64,000 bases of DNA from Actinoplanes lutulentus (GCF_003259845.1 NZ_QLMJ01000005.1:487623-551622); one strand, 5' to 3'; shown: positions 6,853 to 16,663, numbered from the stretch's first letter. The notes: generated by a model not told the origin, from the letters alone. Program-made: numbers and translations.

Positions 6853-9126
6853 TCAGTCGGGGACGGCCGTCCAGCTCTGGTGCCGCTGGCCGGTGTCCTC
6901 CTGGAGCACCAGCACCCGATGCGCGCCGAAGCGCTGGGCGCCGACGCCGATCACCAGGTCGCCGGTGGTGCTGCGCACCGTGAAGCCGTAATCGGAGGCC
7001 TGCAGCGTCCAGCGGGCGCCGTCGGCCGCGTAACAGTCGCCCTGCACCAGAGGCGCGCCGGCGACCGGCTTGCCGGCGAGGGCGACCGCACACCGGTTGC
7101 TGGCCCGGGAGACCAGCGAGTACGTGCCGTTCTCCGCGGGCACCAGCTGCCACTGCTGCTGGGCGCCGCCGTCCTGGTCGCCGAGGGTCACCGGGGTGCC
7201 GTCGGTGTCGCGGGCCGCGTACAGGTCGGCTGCGCCGCCGGTCAGCGAGTTGGTCAGCACGAACCAGGAGTTCTGCACCGGCCGGGCCGCCGGGGCGGTG
7301 ACCGCGGTGCCCTTCGCCAGGTAACCGAGCTTGGTGTTGCGGACCTCGACGATGTACTTGGCGTCCGGCTTGAGCCCGATCAACCGGGCCCGGGTGGACT
7401 TCGTGGTGGCCACCGGCTCGCCGCCGACGGAGACCTCGTACGACGCGTCGTCGGCGCCGGAGCTCCAGGTGAGACGGACCGACGTGCTGGTCGCCTCACG
7501 GATCTCCAGGACCGCTTGGACGCCGTCGTTGGTGGTGCCCGGCGCTTCGGCCGGCGCGCCTTCCGCGGTGTCGGCGTCGGCCGGGGAGGCCGGCGCCACG
7601 GTGTGCGCGACCTCCTCGATCGGCGGGAGGGTCGAATCGCCGGTCACCGACACGCTGGGCGCGGGCGACGGGCTCTCCGACACACCGGCGTCCGGCTCCA
7701 CGGTCTCCGAGACGCTGGGTGACGGCGCGACCGGGCTCTCCGGGGCGCTGGGCGCCACCGCGCTCGGCGCCGGCGAGACCGGCGTGGCCGCCGGGGCGGA
7801 CGTCGCGGGCGGAGCGGCCTCGACGGTCGGGTCCGGCACCACCGCGCCCGGAGCGTCCGGGATGTCGTCGCCGCCGTCGCTGCGCAGCAGGAAGTCGCTG
7901 AGCGCGACGTTCCAGTGCAGGTCCAGGTAGCTGTCCTTCTTCGGGTTGGTGCTGAAGTAGTCGTCGTTGCCGCAGTCCAGCCGGATCTCGTGCTTCTTCG
8001 GGCAGACGTTGCGCATCGGCTTGCCCGAGCGGTCCTCGCCGCAGAGCAGGTCGAAGTCGTCGGTGCAGCTGCCCGCGCCGGTCGAATTCGGTGAGTCGAT
8101 GAGCACCGCGCCGAGCGTGTGGGTCAGCTCGTGCGCGGCCATCGCCGAACTCCAGCAGCCCGAGTCGACCCGGGCGTACGACGGGCCGCCGTTGTTGCGG
8201 TTGCCCCGGCCCGGACGGGTGTCGGCCACGAACGACGAGATGCCGCAGTAGACGTTCGCGTCCGAGAAGATCAGGTACTTGCGGTCGGTGCGGTTGTAGC
8301 CGAGGTCGCGCAGCGCGTTGATGCTGCCGGTGAACGAGCTCAGCGAGTCGTCCGGCAGCTGCACCTCGGCGACGTCGACCCGGCACTCGGGCGTCGTGAC
8401 GTACCGGATGTGGCGGGAGCCGCCGGTCTCCCCGGCGCTGGCGTCGTAGATCGCGTCGACGCCGGCGGCCCAGGTCCGGAACGAGTTGAGGAACTTCGCG
8501 TACCGGCTCGGGGTGGTCGACTCGTGCAGGTACAGCAGCTGCACCCGCTTGCCGCTGCGGCCGTCGCCGGAACAGGCCACGTCCTCCGGGCCGAGGATGA
8601 AGTCGGCCTGGCCGGGCGCCGCGTCCGGGATCAGCGCCGGTGCGTCCGCGGTGAGCGCGCTGCCGCCCTCGTCGCGGGCGATCTCGGCGTCCAGCGGCAC
8701 GGCGCCGGTCTCCCGGCTGACCACTGTCACCTGGCGTCCGGTGCTCTCGGTCACCGGGGCTACGTCACGGCGTACCGAAAGGCCTGCCGGAGCCGAGTCC
8801 GGACCGTGCGTGCAGGTCTGCTCGTAGAGCAGATAGCTGCCGGAGCAGAGCGAGCCTTTCGAGGCGAGCTTGAGTCCGCTGTAGACCAGGCCCTCCTCGG
8901 GCGCGTCGGTCGGCAGGGCGGAAAGGGCGAAACGGTCCACCTCGTCGGTGGGGGCCGCGCCGATGACACTCGGGCCGACCACACCGCCGACACCGAGCAG
9001 TGCGACGCCGAGCGCTACCGGAAGGAGTCGGAAGGCTGCGGAGCGTGTGCGTGGGCGGTGGTCGCCTGCCGCGCGACGCCGCCCCGGGGGCGACTCGCGG
9101 AACGCTGGCCGGCGATGCGCGGACAC
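6853..9126 (-). CDS. Secreted HExxH metalloprotease-like protein with Fn3 and ricin-type lectin domains
   Basis: A 757-residue multidomain exported protein. I took the GTG at 9126, which follows GACGAGGAGACGCA; longer open sequence upstream overlaps the kinase gene. Order: long basic N-region and hydrophobic signal segment (LLPVALGVALLGVGGVV), a Cys-containing catalytic-looking domain with AAHELTHTLGA (HELTH at residues 332-336), a Pro/Ala/Ser/Thr linker (about 420-535), an Fn3 domain (TSTSVRLTW, about 540-612) and a C-terminal beta-trefoil ricin-type lectin domain with QQQWQLVPAENGTYSLVSR (about 620-757). The motif HExxHxxG fits zinc peptidases, but the third metal ligand is not obvious. It probably acts outside the cell on polysaccharide-associated protein. 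Confidence 0.75.
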   Translation of the reverse strand: MSAHRRPAFRESPPGRRRAAGDHRPRTRSAAFRLLPVALGVALLGVGGVVGPSVIGAAPTDEVDRFALSALPTDAPEEGLVYSGLKLASKGSLCSGSYLLYEQTCTHGPDSAPAGLSVRRDVAPVTESTGRQVTVVSRETGAVPLDAEIARDEGGSALTADAPALIPDAAPGQADFILGPEDVACSGDGRSGKRVQLLYLHESTTPSRYAKFLNSFRTWAAGVDAIYDASAGETGGSRHIRYVTTPECRVDVAEVQLPDDSLSSFTGSINALRDLGYNRTDRKYLIFSDANVYCGISSFVADTRPGRGNRNNGGPSYARVDSGCWSSAMAAHELTHTLGAVLIDSPNSTGAGSCTDDFDLLCGEDRSGKPMRNVCPKKHEIRLDCGNDDYFSTNPKKDSYLDLHWNVALSDFLLRSDGGDDIPDAPGAVVPDPTVEAAPPATSAPAATPVSPAPSAVAPSAPESPVAPSPSVSETVEPDAGVSESPSPAPSVSVTGDSTLPPIEEVAHTVAPASPADADTAEGAPAEAPGTTNDGVQAVLEIREATSTSVRLTWSSGADDASYEVSVGGEPVATTKSTRARLIGLKPDAKYIVEVRNTKLGYLAKGTAVTAPAARPVQNSWFVLTNSLTGGAADLYAARDTDGTPVTLGDQDGGAQQQWQLVPAENGTYSLVSRASNRCAVALAGKPVAGAPLVQGDCYAADGARWTLQASDYGFTVRSTTGDLVIGVGAQRFGAHRVLVLQEDTGQRHQSWTAVPD

Positions 9127-9284
9127 TGCGTCTCCTCGTCGAACTTGGTGGCGGTGTGAAGCCGGAAACCGCCGAACTGGATCGGTGGGAAGACTGCCAG
9201 CCCGGCGGCCGGAGGGGAACGCTTTTAAAAGAGATATAAGCCAGCGCTGTGTCGTACGGGGGAACTGTCCGTCGTAGCCCTTGC

Positions 9285-10709
9285 TCATTCCCGTCCTCGT
9301 TGCCAGCGCTTGCGTTCCGGTGCTTTCTCTCGCGCCGGCCGGCCCCGCCCGACCAGCCCGAACCTGCTGGGCGTCTTCGGTGTCGCGTCCGCGTCGGCGA
9401 GCAGCATGACCACGCTCGCCCCGCCCATCGCGGCCCGGTCCAGGCTCACCGAGCCGCCGGTGGCCTGCGCCACCCGGCGGGCGATGTCCAGTCCGAGGCC
9501 GGTCGAGCCCTGGTTGCTCTGCCCGCGCCGCAGCGCCTGCTCCGGATCGTCGATGCCGGGACCGGCGTCGTCCACCCGCAGCGCCACCCAGCCGTCCCGG
9601 CGGGAGAGGCCCACCTCGAACGAGGTGCCCTGCGGGGTGTAGCGGAAGACGTTGCCGAGAACCGCGTCCAGCGCGGCGGCCAGCTCGGCCCGGGCCACCG
9701 GGACCGGGATCCGCAGGTGCGCACCGACCACCCGGTACTGCCGGTCCTGGTCGCCGGCGAGCGCGGACCAGAACATCATCCGCTCGCGAACCACCTCGCT
9801 GGCGTCGCAGAGGCCGTCCTCCGGAGCGGAGAGCTGGGCCGCCACCGCCTGCCGGGTGGTGTTGATCAGGCTGTTGACCTCGTCCTCGAGGGTGGTGATC
9901 GCGGTACGGATCCGCCGGATGCCACGACGCCGGTCCAGTTCGGCGGGGGAGAAGTCCCCTATCTGGGTGTCGTCCGGGTCGAGGGCCTCGGCGTCCAGCC
10001 GCAGCGCCGTCAGCGGTGTGCGCAGCCGGTGCGACAGGTCGGCGACCAGTTCCCGCTCGTCGGTGCGTGACGTGACCAGGCGGTCGGCCATCCGGTTGAA
10101 CGCGTACCCCGCCTCGGCCAGCTCGCGCGGGCCGGACGGGTCGATGCGCACGGCGAGGTCGCCGTCGCCGACCGCGAGAGCCGCGTCGACCAGGTGGCGG
10201 GCTGAGGAGACCGCGCCGCGGGCCAGCCGGTCCACCACGAAGACGGCGCCGCCGACCAGCAGGACCGCGAGGCCGAGCAGCAGCCACCAGTCGCGGGCGG
10301 TGTCCTTGTTCAGCTCGGCGGCCGGGATGAACGCCTCGACCACCGAATGCCGGTCGCCGATGGTGATCGGAACCAGTCGCACCACGCCGCCGTCGACGTC
10401 CTCGACGGTGGGTGCGAGCGTCGTGGACGCCTTGTCGATCAGTGCCGCGCCGGCCCGGCCGCCGGCGGTCGGAGCGATGCCGGGGGTGTGCACGACGGTG
10501 CCGCCGCCCGCGAGCGCGAGCGCCGCGGCGACGCCTTTCGCGTTGGCGCCGGCGGTGAGCGCGCCGGCCACGGTCGCGGTGCGCTCGGCCGCCGCGGCGA
10601 ACGCGGCGTCGCGGTGGTCGTTACGCAGGTTCCAGCCGAGGGGCACCAGGAAGATCAGTGCGACGGCGGCGGTGGTGGCAGCGGTGGTGTAGGCCAGCCG
10701 CAGCCTCAG
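9285..10709 (-). CDS. Sensor histidine kinase (apparent CTG start)
   Basis: A 474-residue membrane sensor kinase paired with the response regulator just upstream. Two transmembrane helices (about residues 8-28 and 118-140) flank an extracellular sensor region; then come a HAMP domain, a HisKA box with phospho-acceptor His227 in VADLSHRLRTPLTALR, and a HATPase domain with DDAGPGID and GSTGLGLDIARR. No ATG, GTG or TTG exists in frame between deep inside the regulator gene and the first helix. The natural junction is a CTG at 10707-10709 overlapping the regulator's TGA as CTGA, the usual coupled ATGA overlap with A replaced by C. The start is therefore tentative; the gene itself is certain. Confidence 0.85.
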   Translation of the reverse strand: MRLRLAYTTAATTAAVALIFLVPLGWNLRNDHRDAAFAAAAERTATVAGALTAGANAKGVAAALALAGGGTVVHTPGIAPTAGGRAGAALIDKASTTLAPTVEDVDGGVVRLVPITIGDRHSVVEAFIPAAELNKDTARDWWLLLGLAVLLVGGAVFVVDRLARGAVSSARHLVDAALAVGDGDLAVRIDPSGPRELAEAGYAFNRMADRLVTSRTDERELVADLSHRLRTPLTALRLDAEALDPDDTQIGDFSPAELDRRRGIRRIRTAITTLEDEVNSLINTTRQAVAAQLSAPEDGLCDASEVVRERMMFWSALAGDQDRQYRVVGAHLRIPVPVARAELAAALDAVLGNVFRYTPQGTSFEVGLSRRDGWVALRVDDAGPGIDDPEQALRRGQSNQGSTGLGLDIARRVAQATGGSVSLDRAAMGGASVVMLLADADATPKTPSRFGLVGRGRPAREKAPERKRWQRGRE

Positions 10710-11395
10710 TCCGGCGCCACCAACCGGAATCCGACCCCCCGCACGGTGCGCAGGAAGCGGGGCTTCGCCGCGGACTCGCCCAGTTTCCGGCGAAGCCAGT
10801 ACAAATGCACGTCGATGGTCTGGTCCTCGCCGACCGATGGCTGTCGCCATACCTCCTCCAACAGCTCGCGGCGGGACACCACACGGCCCGGACGGGCGGC
10901 GAGGTACGCCAGAAGATCGAATTCTTTCCGGGTCAGCGCGAGTGGCTGGTCCCCGAGGGCGGCGCTGCGCTCGCCGACGTCCACCCGGAGCTCGCCGACC
11001 TCGTAGACCGCCGGCTGCGCGGCCCGGCTGGCCCGGCCCACCCGCCGCAGCACGGTGGCGATCCGGGCGTCCAGGTGAGCGCCGGTGAACGGCTTGACCA
11101 TGTAGTCGTCGGCGCCGGCCCGCAGCAGGCGCACGACGGTCTGCTCGTCGTCGCGTGCGGTGGCGATGATGATCGGCACATCGGTGATGCCGCGCAGCAT
11201 GCGCAACGCGTCCGAACCGTCGAGATCGGGTAGTCCTAGATCCAGCACGACCAGGTCCGGCGTCTCCGCGGCGACCCGCCGCAACGCCTCCAGTGCCGTG
11301 CCGACGGCGTGCACGGCATGCCCCCGGTCGGCGAGCGATCGGAGCATGGCACCGCGCACGACATGATCGTCTTCGACGAGCAAAACCGTGGCCAT
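10706..11395 (-). CDS. OmpR/PhoB-family response regulator
   Basis: A 229-residue two-component regulator. The receiver domain has the acidic pocket (LLVEDDHV), phospho-acceptor Asp52 in VVLDLGLPD and Lys in MVKPFTG. The C-terminal winged helix is of the OmpR type (LTRKEFDLLAYLAARPGRVV, then DVHLYWLRRKLGE and TVRGVGFRLV). TACGGT ends 6 nt before the ATG, which suggests a leaderless mRNA. It overlaps the sensor kinase by a few bases. The target genes are unknown; the divergently placed ADP-ribosylglycohydrolase is one candidate by position only. Confidence 0.93.
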   Translation of the reverse strand: MATVLLVEDDHVVRGAMLRSLADRGHAVHAVGTALEALRRVAAETPDLVVLDLGLPDLDGSDALRMLRGITDVPIIIATARDDEQTVVRLLRAGADDYMVKPFTGAHLDARIATVLRRVGRASRAAQPAVYEVGELRVDVGERSAALGDQPLALTRKEFDLLAYLAARPGRVVSRRELLEEVWRQPSVGEDQTIDVHLYWLRRKLGESAAKPRFLRTVRGVGFRLVAPD

Positions 11396-11434
11396 GCGAA
11401 GACCGTAGCGTCCCGCGCAAGGAGAACCTAAAGG

Positions 11435-12409
11435 GTGATCCAGCGAGACTCTTTGATGACTCTCGGTGATGGATTACGATCCGAAGCGCTGATGTCATTC
11501 ACTCTTTTCCCCGGTACGCGACTCGCGTTGGCCCTGGAGAGCCTGGCCGGTCTCAGCGTCGGCGACGCCCTCGGAGCCCAGTACTTCGTGCCCGGAAACA
11601 AGCCGGCGGACCTGGCCGAGGGCCGGGTCCCGGACGGAACCTGGGAGTGGACCGACGACACCGAACAGGCGTGCTGCCTGGTGGCGACACTCGCCGAGGG
11701 CTACTTCGACCGCGACGCCTTCGCCGAGATGCTCGGCCGCCTGCACGATCCCTATCGGGGATACGGCCCCGGCGCGGTGGTGATGCTGCGCCAGATCCGT
11801 GAGGGCCTGCCCTGGCCGATCGCGGCGGCGGCCGCGTTCAACGGCGAAGGCTCCTGCGGCAACGGCGCGGCGATGCGCGCCGCGCCCCTGGGGGCCTGGC
11901 ACGCCGATTCCCTCGCGCACGCGGCAGCCCAGGGGGTACGCGCCGCCGAGGTGACCCACTCGCACCCGGAAGGCATCGCCGGCGGTGTGGCAGTGGCCGT
12001 CGCCGCCGCGGTGGCAGCCGCGGCCCGGCTGCACGGCCACCGCCCTCCGCCGGACCAGATGCTGCTGGCCGTGGCCGCGCACACCCCGGCCGGCCTGGTC
12101 CGCGAAGGCCTCGTCGAGGCGACGACGATCCGCCGGGCCGACGAGGCGGCGTACCGCCTGGGCAGTGGTGCCCGCGCGCTGGCTCAGGACACGGTGCCGT
12201 TCGCGCTCTGGGCGGCGGCCCGTCATCTGGCGGACTACCCGGCCGCGATCACGGCGTGCGTCTCGGCGGGCGGCGACGTGGACACCACCGCCGCGATAGC
12301 CGGGGGCGTGGTGGCCGCCCATACCGGCCTCGACGGCATCCCGGCCGAGTGGCTGTCGGCCCGCGAGCCGTTGCCGGCCTGGCTGGCCCCCGCCGACGGC
12401 GAGCAGTAG
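11435..12409 (+). CDS. ADP-ribosylglycohydrolase family protein
   Basis: A 324-residue enzyme of the DraG/ARH fold that removes ADP-ribose from proteins or hydrolyses related ADP-ribosyl compounds. Mg-binding motifs are visible as GTWEWTDDTEQACC near the N-terminus and SAGGDVDTTAAIAGG near the C-terminus, with the intervening GNGAAMRAAPLG segment. The GTG at 11435 follows AAGGAG at a normal distance; in-frame ATGs at 11456 and 11492 are alternatives, and the conserved domain only begins at LALALESLAGLSVGDALG. It is divergent from the two-component system. No DraT-like transferase is in the window, so the substrate is open. Confidence 0.85.
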   Translation: MIQRDSLMTLGDGLRSEALMSFTLFPGTRLALALESLAGLSVGDALGAQYFVPGNKPADLAEGRVPDGTWEWTDDTEQACCLVATLAEGYFDRDAFAEMLGRLHDPYRGYGPGAVVMLRQIREGLPWPIAAAAAFNGEGSCGNGAAMRAAPLGAWHADSLAHAAAQGVRAAEVTHSHPEGIAGGVAVAVAAAVAAAARLHGHRPPPDQMLLAVAAHTPAGLVREGLVEATTIRRADEAAYRLGSGARALAQDTVPFALWAAARHLADYPAAITACVSAGGDVDTTAAIAGGVVAAHTGLDGIPAEWLSAREPLPAWLAPADGEQ

Positions 12410-12534
12410 CCGTCGAGGGGCGTGCCGAACCCCGGATCGACATGCTCGGCTCACCTGCGCTCAGCGTTCGCGCGTACCCATGAAGGGAGTAAATCGCTGG
12501 CCGCGCCGGTCGGGGTGTGGGAAAACGGGACGGA

Positions 12535-12588
12535 TAGCATCGTGGGGCCCGGATTGCCGTGGGCTCACCGTCTGAATGGAGAAATACC
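12535..12588 (+). promoter_or_regulatory. Candidate -10 element and leader of thrS
   Basis: TAGCAT at about 12535-12540 matches TAnnnT and would give a leader of some 40 nt ending in ATGGAGAAATACC before the GTG at 12589. No T-box structure is apparent upstream. Confidence 0.35.
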
Positions 12589-14586
12589 GTGTCTGCACTC
12601 CGTAACCCCGCTGTGGCCGACCCACTAGTCGTCCCGGCCGGGACTACGGCGGCCGACGCGGTGGCCGCCGCCGGTCTGCCGGCGCACGGACCGAAAGCGA
12701 TCGTCGTCGTGCGGGACGCCGACGGGCGGTTGCGCGACCTGAACTGGGCGCCGGCCGCCGACGCTGAAGTGGTGCCGGTCGCCATCGACGAGCCGGACGG
12801 GCTCGATGTGCTGCGGCACTCGGCGGCGCACGTGCTCGCGCAGGCTGTGCAGGACGTCTTTCCGGACGCCAAGCTCGGCATCGGGCCGCCGATCCGGGAC
12901 GGGTTCTACTACGACTTCGACGTGGAGAAGCCGTTCCAGCCGGACGACCTCGGCAAGCTCGAGAAGCGGATGCAGGAGATCGTCAAGGCGGGGCAGACCT
13001 TCCGCCGGCGGGAGTACGCCTCGCTCGACGAGGCCAAGGCCGAGCTGGCGAACGAGCCGTTCAAGCTGGAACTCGTCGACATCAAGGGTGACGTCGACGA
13101 GGAGGCGAAGGCGGTCGGTGCCGGCGAGCTGACCCACTACGACAACATCAACTCCGACGGCGAGCGGGTCTGGGGCGACCTGTGCCGCGGGCCGCACCTG
13201 CCGTCGACCCGGCTGATCCCGGCGTTCAAGCTGATGCGCTCGGCCGCCGCTTACTGGCGCGGTTCGGAGAAGAACCCGCAGCTCCAGCGGATCTACGGCA
13301 CCGCGTGGCCGTCACGGGACGAGCTGAAGGCGTACCTGAACCGGCTCGCCGAGGCGGAGCGTCGCGACCACCGCAAGCTGGGCACCGAGCTGGATCTGTT
13401 CTCCTTCCCGGACGAGATCGGTTCCGGTCTCGTGGTCTTCCACCCCAAGGGCGGTGTGATCAAGCGGGAGATGGAGGACTACGTCCGGGCCCGCCACATC
13501 GAGGAGGGCTTCCAGTACGTCGGCACCCCGCACATCAGCAAGGAAGGCCTGTTCCACACCTCGGGCCACCTGCCGTACTACGCGGACACGATGTTCCCGC
13601 CGAGCGAGCTCGAAGGCGCGAAGTACTACCTCAAGGCGATGAACTGCCCGATGCACAACCTGATCTTCAGGTCGCGCGGGCGGTCCTACCGTGAGCTGCC
13701 GCTGCGCCTGTTCGAGTTCGGCTCGGTCTACCGGTACGAGAAGTCCGGCGTGGTGCACGGCCTGACCCGGGTCCGTGGCCTGACCCAGGACGACTCGCAC
13801 TCGTACGTGACCGCCGAGCAGGCACCGGGCGAGATCAAGCACCTGCTGGCGTTCGTCCGCTCGCTGCTGGACGACTTCGGCCTGGACGACTACTACCTGG
13901 AGCTGTCGACCCGGGACCCGAAGAGCGACAAGTTCATCGGCTCGGACGAGCAGTGGGAGAAGGCCACCAGCGTTCTGGAGGACGTGGCCAAGGAGACCGG
14001 GCTCGACCTGGTCCTCGACCCGGGTGGCGCGGCGTTCTACGGTCCGAAGATCAGCGTCCAGGCGAAGGACGCGATCGGCCGGACCTGGCAGATGTCGACC
14101 ATCCAGTACGACTTCAACCAGCCGGCCCGGTTCGGTCTGGAGTTCCAGGCCGCGGACGGCACCCGGCAGGAGCCGGTGATGATCCACTCGGCGAAGTTCG
14201 GCTCGATCGAGCGGTTCTTCGGCGTGCTGGTCGAGCACTACGCGGGCGCGTTCCCGGCGTGGCTCGCTCCGGTGCAGGTGGTGGGCATCCCGATCCGTGA
14301 CGACCACGCCGACTATCTCGCCGAGTTCGTCGCCAAGCTGCGCAAGGAAGGCATCCGGGCCGAGGTCGACTACTCGACCGACCGGATGCAGAAGAAGATC
14401 CGCACCGCGCAGCAGCAGAAGATCCCGTTCATGGCGATCGCCGGTGACGACGACGTGAGCGGCGGGACCGTCTCGTTCCGGTACCGCGACGGCTCGCAGC
14501 GCAACGGCGTCTCGATCGACGAGGCTGTGGCGCACGTGGCCGAGGTGGTCCGTTCGCGGACGAACGTGGGGCCGTCCGCGGCCTGA
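12589..14586 (+). CDS. thrS: Threonyl-tRNA synthetase
   Basis: A 665-residue class II aminoacyl-tRNA synthetase charging tRNA-Thr. The order is an N-terminal TGS-like domain, the editing domain with [13 protein letters not shown], the catalytic core with the zinc-binding Cys in [11 protein letters not shown], class II motif 2 ([20 protein letters not shown]) and the C-terminal anticodon-binding domain. The GTG at 12589, after GGAGAAATACC, was preferred to an upstream ATG at 12559 with no ribosome site. It opens the block that in M. tuberculosis runs thrS, Ap4A phosphorylase, pgsA, acyltransferase, pimA; here a diguanylate cyclase gene follows instead. Confidence 0.97.
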   Translation: MSALRNPAVADPLVVPAGTTAADAVAAAGLPAHGPKAIVVVRDADGRLRDLNWAPAADAEVVPVAIDEPDGLDVLRHSAAHVLAQAVQDVFPDAKLGIGPPIRDGFYYDFDVEKPFQPDDLGKLEKRMQEIVKAGQTFRRREYASLDEAKAELANEPFKLELVDIKGDVDEEAKAVGAGELTHYDNINSDGERVWGDLCRGPHLPSTRLIPAFKLMRSAAAYWRGSEKNPQLQRIYGTAWPSRDELKAYLNRLAEAERRDHRKLGTELDLFSFPDEIGSGLVVFHPKGGVIKREMEDYVRARHIEEGFQYVGTPHISKEGLFHTSGHLPYYADTMFPPSELEGAKYYLKAMNCPMHNLIFRSRGRSYRELPLRLFEFGSVYRYEKSGVVHGLTRVRGLTQDDSHSYVTAEQAPGEIKHLLAFVRSLLDDFGLDDYYLELSTRDPKSDKFIGSDEQWEKATSVLEDVAKETGLDLVLDPGGAAFYGPKISVQAKDAIGRTWQMSTIQYDFNQPARFGLEFQAADGTRQEPVMIHSAKFGSIERFFGVLVEHYAGAFPAWLAPVQVVGIPIRDDHADYLAEFVAKLRKEGIRAEVDYSTDRMQKKIRTAQQQKIPFMAIAGDDDVSGGTVSFRYRDGSQRNGVSIDEAVAHVAEVVRSRTNVGPSAA

Positions 14587-14606
14587 CGTCTCTCAGCTCA
14601 CGCTCG

Positions 14607-14634
14607 CGCCGTCCGACCTGTATTACGGACGGCG
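14607..14634 (+). terminator. Hairpin between thrS and the GGDEF gene
   Basis: CGCCGTCCG (14607-14615) pairs perfectly with CGGACGGCG (14626-14634) around a 10-nt loop, and the flanks CTCAC/GTGAG could extend it. There is no U tract. It lies 21 nt after the thrS stop and 15 nt before the next start, so it may end thrS transcripts or modulate read-through. Confidence 0.45.
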
Positions 14635-14649
14635 TGAGCGGAGGGCTGG

Positions 14650-16653
14650 ATGCGGTTCCGGACACCACCGATGGCCTGGACCGGTTACGCCCTGGCCGCG
14701 GTCTGGTTCGTGGTGCATCTGACGAACGTCGGCGGCTGGGATTTCCAGATCGTCGCGTACAAACTCTTCTCGCCGCTGCTCTCGGTCATCCCGGCCTGCC
14801 TGGCCTGGCGTGGCTGGTCGCAGGCTCGTGATGCCGGGCTGCCCGCGATCCGCAGGCATCTGCTGCTGAGCGCCGGCGCGTGGACGTTCATGACGGCCGC
14901 GTCGGCGATCGCGTTCTACGAGCTGGCGGTGAACGGCGACGCGTCGTACCCGTCGCCGTTCCCGCTCATGCAGGCCTGCGACCTGGCCACCCTCGTGCTG
15001 ATCCTGGCCGGTCTGCTCACTGTTCCGATCCGTAACCGGTGGTCGTCGAGCAGGCTGCGGCTCGGCCTGGACATGGGCACCGTGCTGCTGGCCGGGGCGC
15101 TCTTCCTCTGGTATTTCGTGGTGCATCCGGTGGTCAGCAGGCCGGGCGCGGACCTGACCGTTGCGGGCGCCATCTTCGTGAAGTCGGCCGGGCTGATGGT
15201 GGTGCTCTACGCGATCGCCCGGATCGTGCTGGGCGGCGTCACCGAGGTGAGCCGGCGGGCGATGATGTTCGCGATCGCGGCGACCGTGGTCCAGTTCGCG
15301 CTCAACGTGATGCAGCAGACGCTGAACGGCACCGGGTACGCGCATTTCGCGCTCGCCACCCGGCAGGTCTTCATCATGCTGCTGATCGCGATGGGTGTGG
15401 CGCATCTGCGACGGATTTCGTGGGGCCCTTCTCTTGGCAGTGCGGTGACCCGGCGGCCGTCCAGCCTGATGCCCTATCTGGCGGTGGTGGCGGCGGACTC
15501 GCTGCTCATCTATGTGATGACGCGGGGATTGGACGACCGCTCCTGGCCGGTGCTCGCCGGGACCATCACGCTGACCGCGCTGGTGGTGATCCGGCAGATC
15601 GTCGGGATGCGGGACAACACCCGGCTCGTCGTCCGGGTGGACGCCTCGATGCGGGCGCTGCGGGAGTCGATGGGGCGCGAGCAGGTCCTCAGTGACCTGG
15701 GCACCGCGCTGCTGCGCGCCACGTCCGCGGCCGACGTGCACCGGCTCGCCGCGGACGGCGCGGCGACCCTGCTCGCGGGCGTCGAGGGTACGCGTACCTC
15801 GGTGGTCACGGTCTCGCCGGACGACCCGGCCCACTGGACCGTGATGGAGGCCTCCGGGGCCTCGCCCGAGGAGTTGGCCGGCTTCCAGATACCGAGCGAC
15901 GTGGTTCCGGCCGAGGTACTGGCCCGGCTGGCCGGCGGCGAGATGGTCGTCCTCCCGGGTCTGTCCGGCCTCGGTGTCCCCGGCTTCGACGACCGGCCAC
16001 TCATGATCCTTCCGCTGCTCAGCGGCGAACGCTTCTTCGGTGTGCTGGCCGTCGGCAGCGACGACGAGCTGCCCGAGGACGTGCTCAAGTCGCTGCAGAC
16101 GCTGCGTACGCAGGTCTCGCTCGCCCTGGACAGCGTGGCGCTGACCGCCGAGCTAACCCGGCGGGCCATGCACGACATGCTGACCGGGCTCGGCAACCGC
16201 GCCCTGCTGTGGGACCGGCTGAACGGCGCACTGGCCCGGGCCAAGCGGACCGGCCGTTCGGTCGGTGTGCTGCTGCTCGACCTCAACGGGTTCAAGCCGG
16301 TCAACGACACGTACGGGCACGATGCCGGTGACCTGGTGCTCAAGGCGGTGGCCGAGCGGTTGCGGACCTGTGTGCGTACCGAGGACACGGTGGCGCGGCT
16401 CGGCGGCGACGAGTTCGTGATCCTCACCGAGGACCTGCGGGACAGCGGGGACGCGCTGCGGGTCGCCGAGCGGGTGGTCGCGGCGCTCGACGAGCCGGTC
16501 CTGGTCGACGGCCACGAGCTGCGGACACCGGCGAGCATCGGGATCGCGCTGTCGGTCGCCGGGCAGGGGCCGGACGACGTGCTGCGGGACGCCGACGCCG
16601 CCATGTACGTGGCCAAGCGGCAGGGTTCCGGATTGTTCCACGTGCATGCCTAG
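14650..16653 (+). CDS. Membrane-bound diguanylate cyclase (GAF-GGDEF)
   Basis: A 667-residue protein that should make cyclic di-GMP. The N-terminal 320 residues contain eight to ten hydrophobic helices. These are followed by a GAF-like sensory segment (about 335-490) and a GGDEF domain. The active-site motif RLGGDEFVI is intact (GGDEF at 585-589), and RTED at 576-579, five residues upstream, is a canonical inhibitory I-site for product feedback. No EAL domain is present. The ATG at 14650 follows GGAGGGCTGG. It is inserted between thrS and the HIT gene, which are adjacent in mycobacteria. Confidence 0.92.
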   Translation: MRFRTPPMAWTGYALAAVWFVVHLTNVGGWDFQIVAYKLFSPLLSVIPACLAWRGWSQARDAGLPAIRRHLLLSAGAWTFMTAASAIAFYELAVNGDASYPSPFPLMQACDLATLVLILAGLLTVPIRNRWSSSRLRLGLDMGTVLLAGALFLWYFVVHPVVSRPGADLTVAGAIFVKSAGLMVVLYAIARIVLGGVTEVSRRAMMFAIAATVVQFALNVMQQTLNGTGYAHFALATRQVFIMLLIAMGVAHLRRISWGPSLGSAVTRRPSSLMPYLAVVAADSLLIYVMTRGLDDRSWPVLAGTITLTALVVIRQIVGMRDNTRLVVRVDASMRALRESMGREQVLSDLGTALLRATSAADVHRLAADGAATLLAGVEGTRTSVVTVSPDDPAHWTVMEASGASPEELAGFQIPSDVVPAEVLARLAGGEMVVLPGLSGLGVPGFDDRPLMILPLLSGERFFGVLAVGSDDELPEDVLKSLQTLRTQVSLALDSVALTAELTRRAMHDMLTGLGNRALLWDRLNGALARAKRTGRSVGVLLLDLNGFKPVNDTYGHDAGDLVLKAVAERLRTCVRTEDTVARLGGDEFVILTEDLRDSGDALRVAERVVAALDEPVLVDGHELRTPASIGIALSVAGQGPDDVLRDADAAMYVAKRQGSGLFHVHA

Positions 16654-16656
16654 TAT
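16651..16656 (+). promoter_or_regulatory. -10 element of a leaderless HIT-gene promoter
   Basis: TAGTAT overlaps the stop codon of the GGDEF gene and ends 7 nt before the GTG of the HIT gene, which lacks a ribosome site. This spacing places the transcription start at or next to the start codon. Confidence 0.55.
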
Positions 16657-16663
16657 CTGAGGC

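Noticed and set aside
12410..12588. T-box riboswitch before thrS
   Set aside because: No conserved T-box motif or specifier stem is visible, the probable leader is only about 45 nt, and a plain -10 element explains the region.
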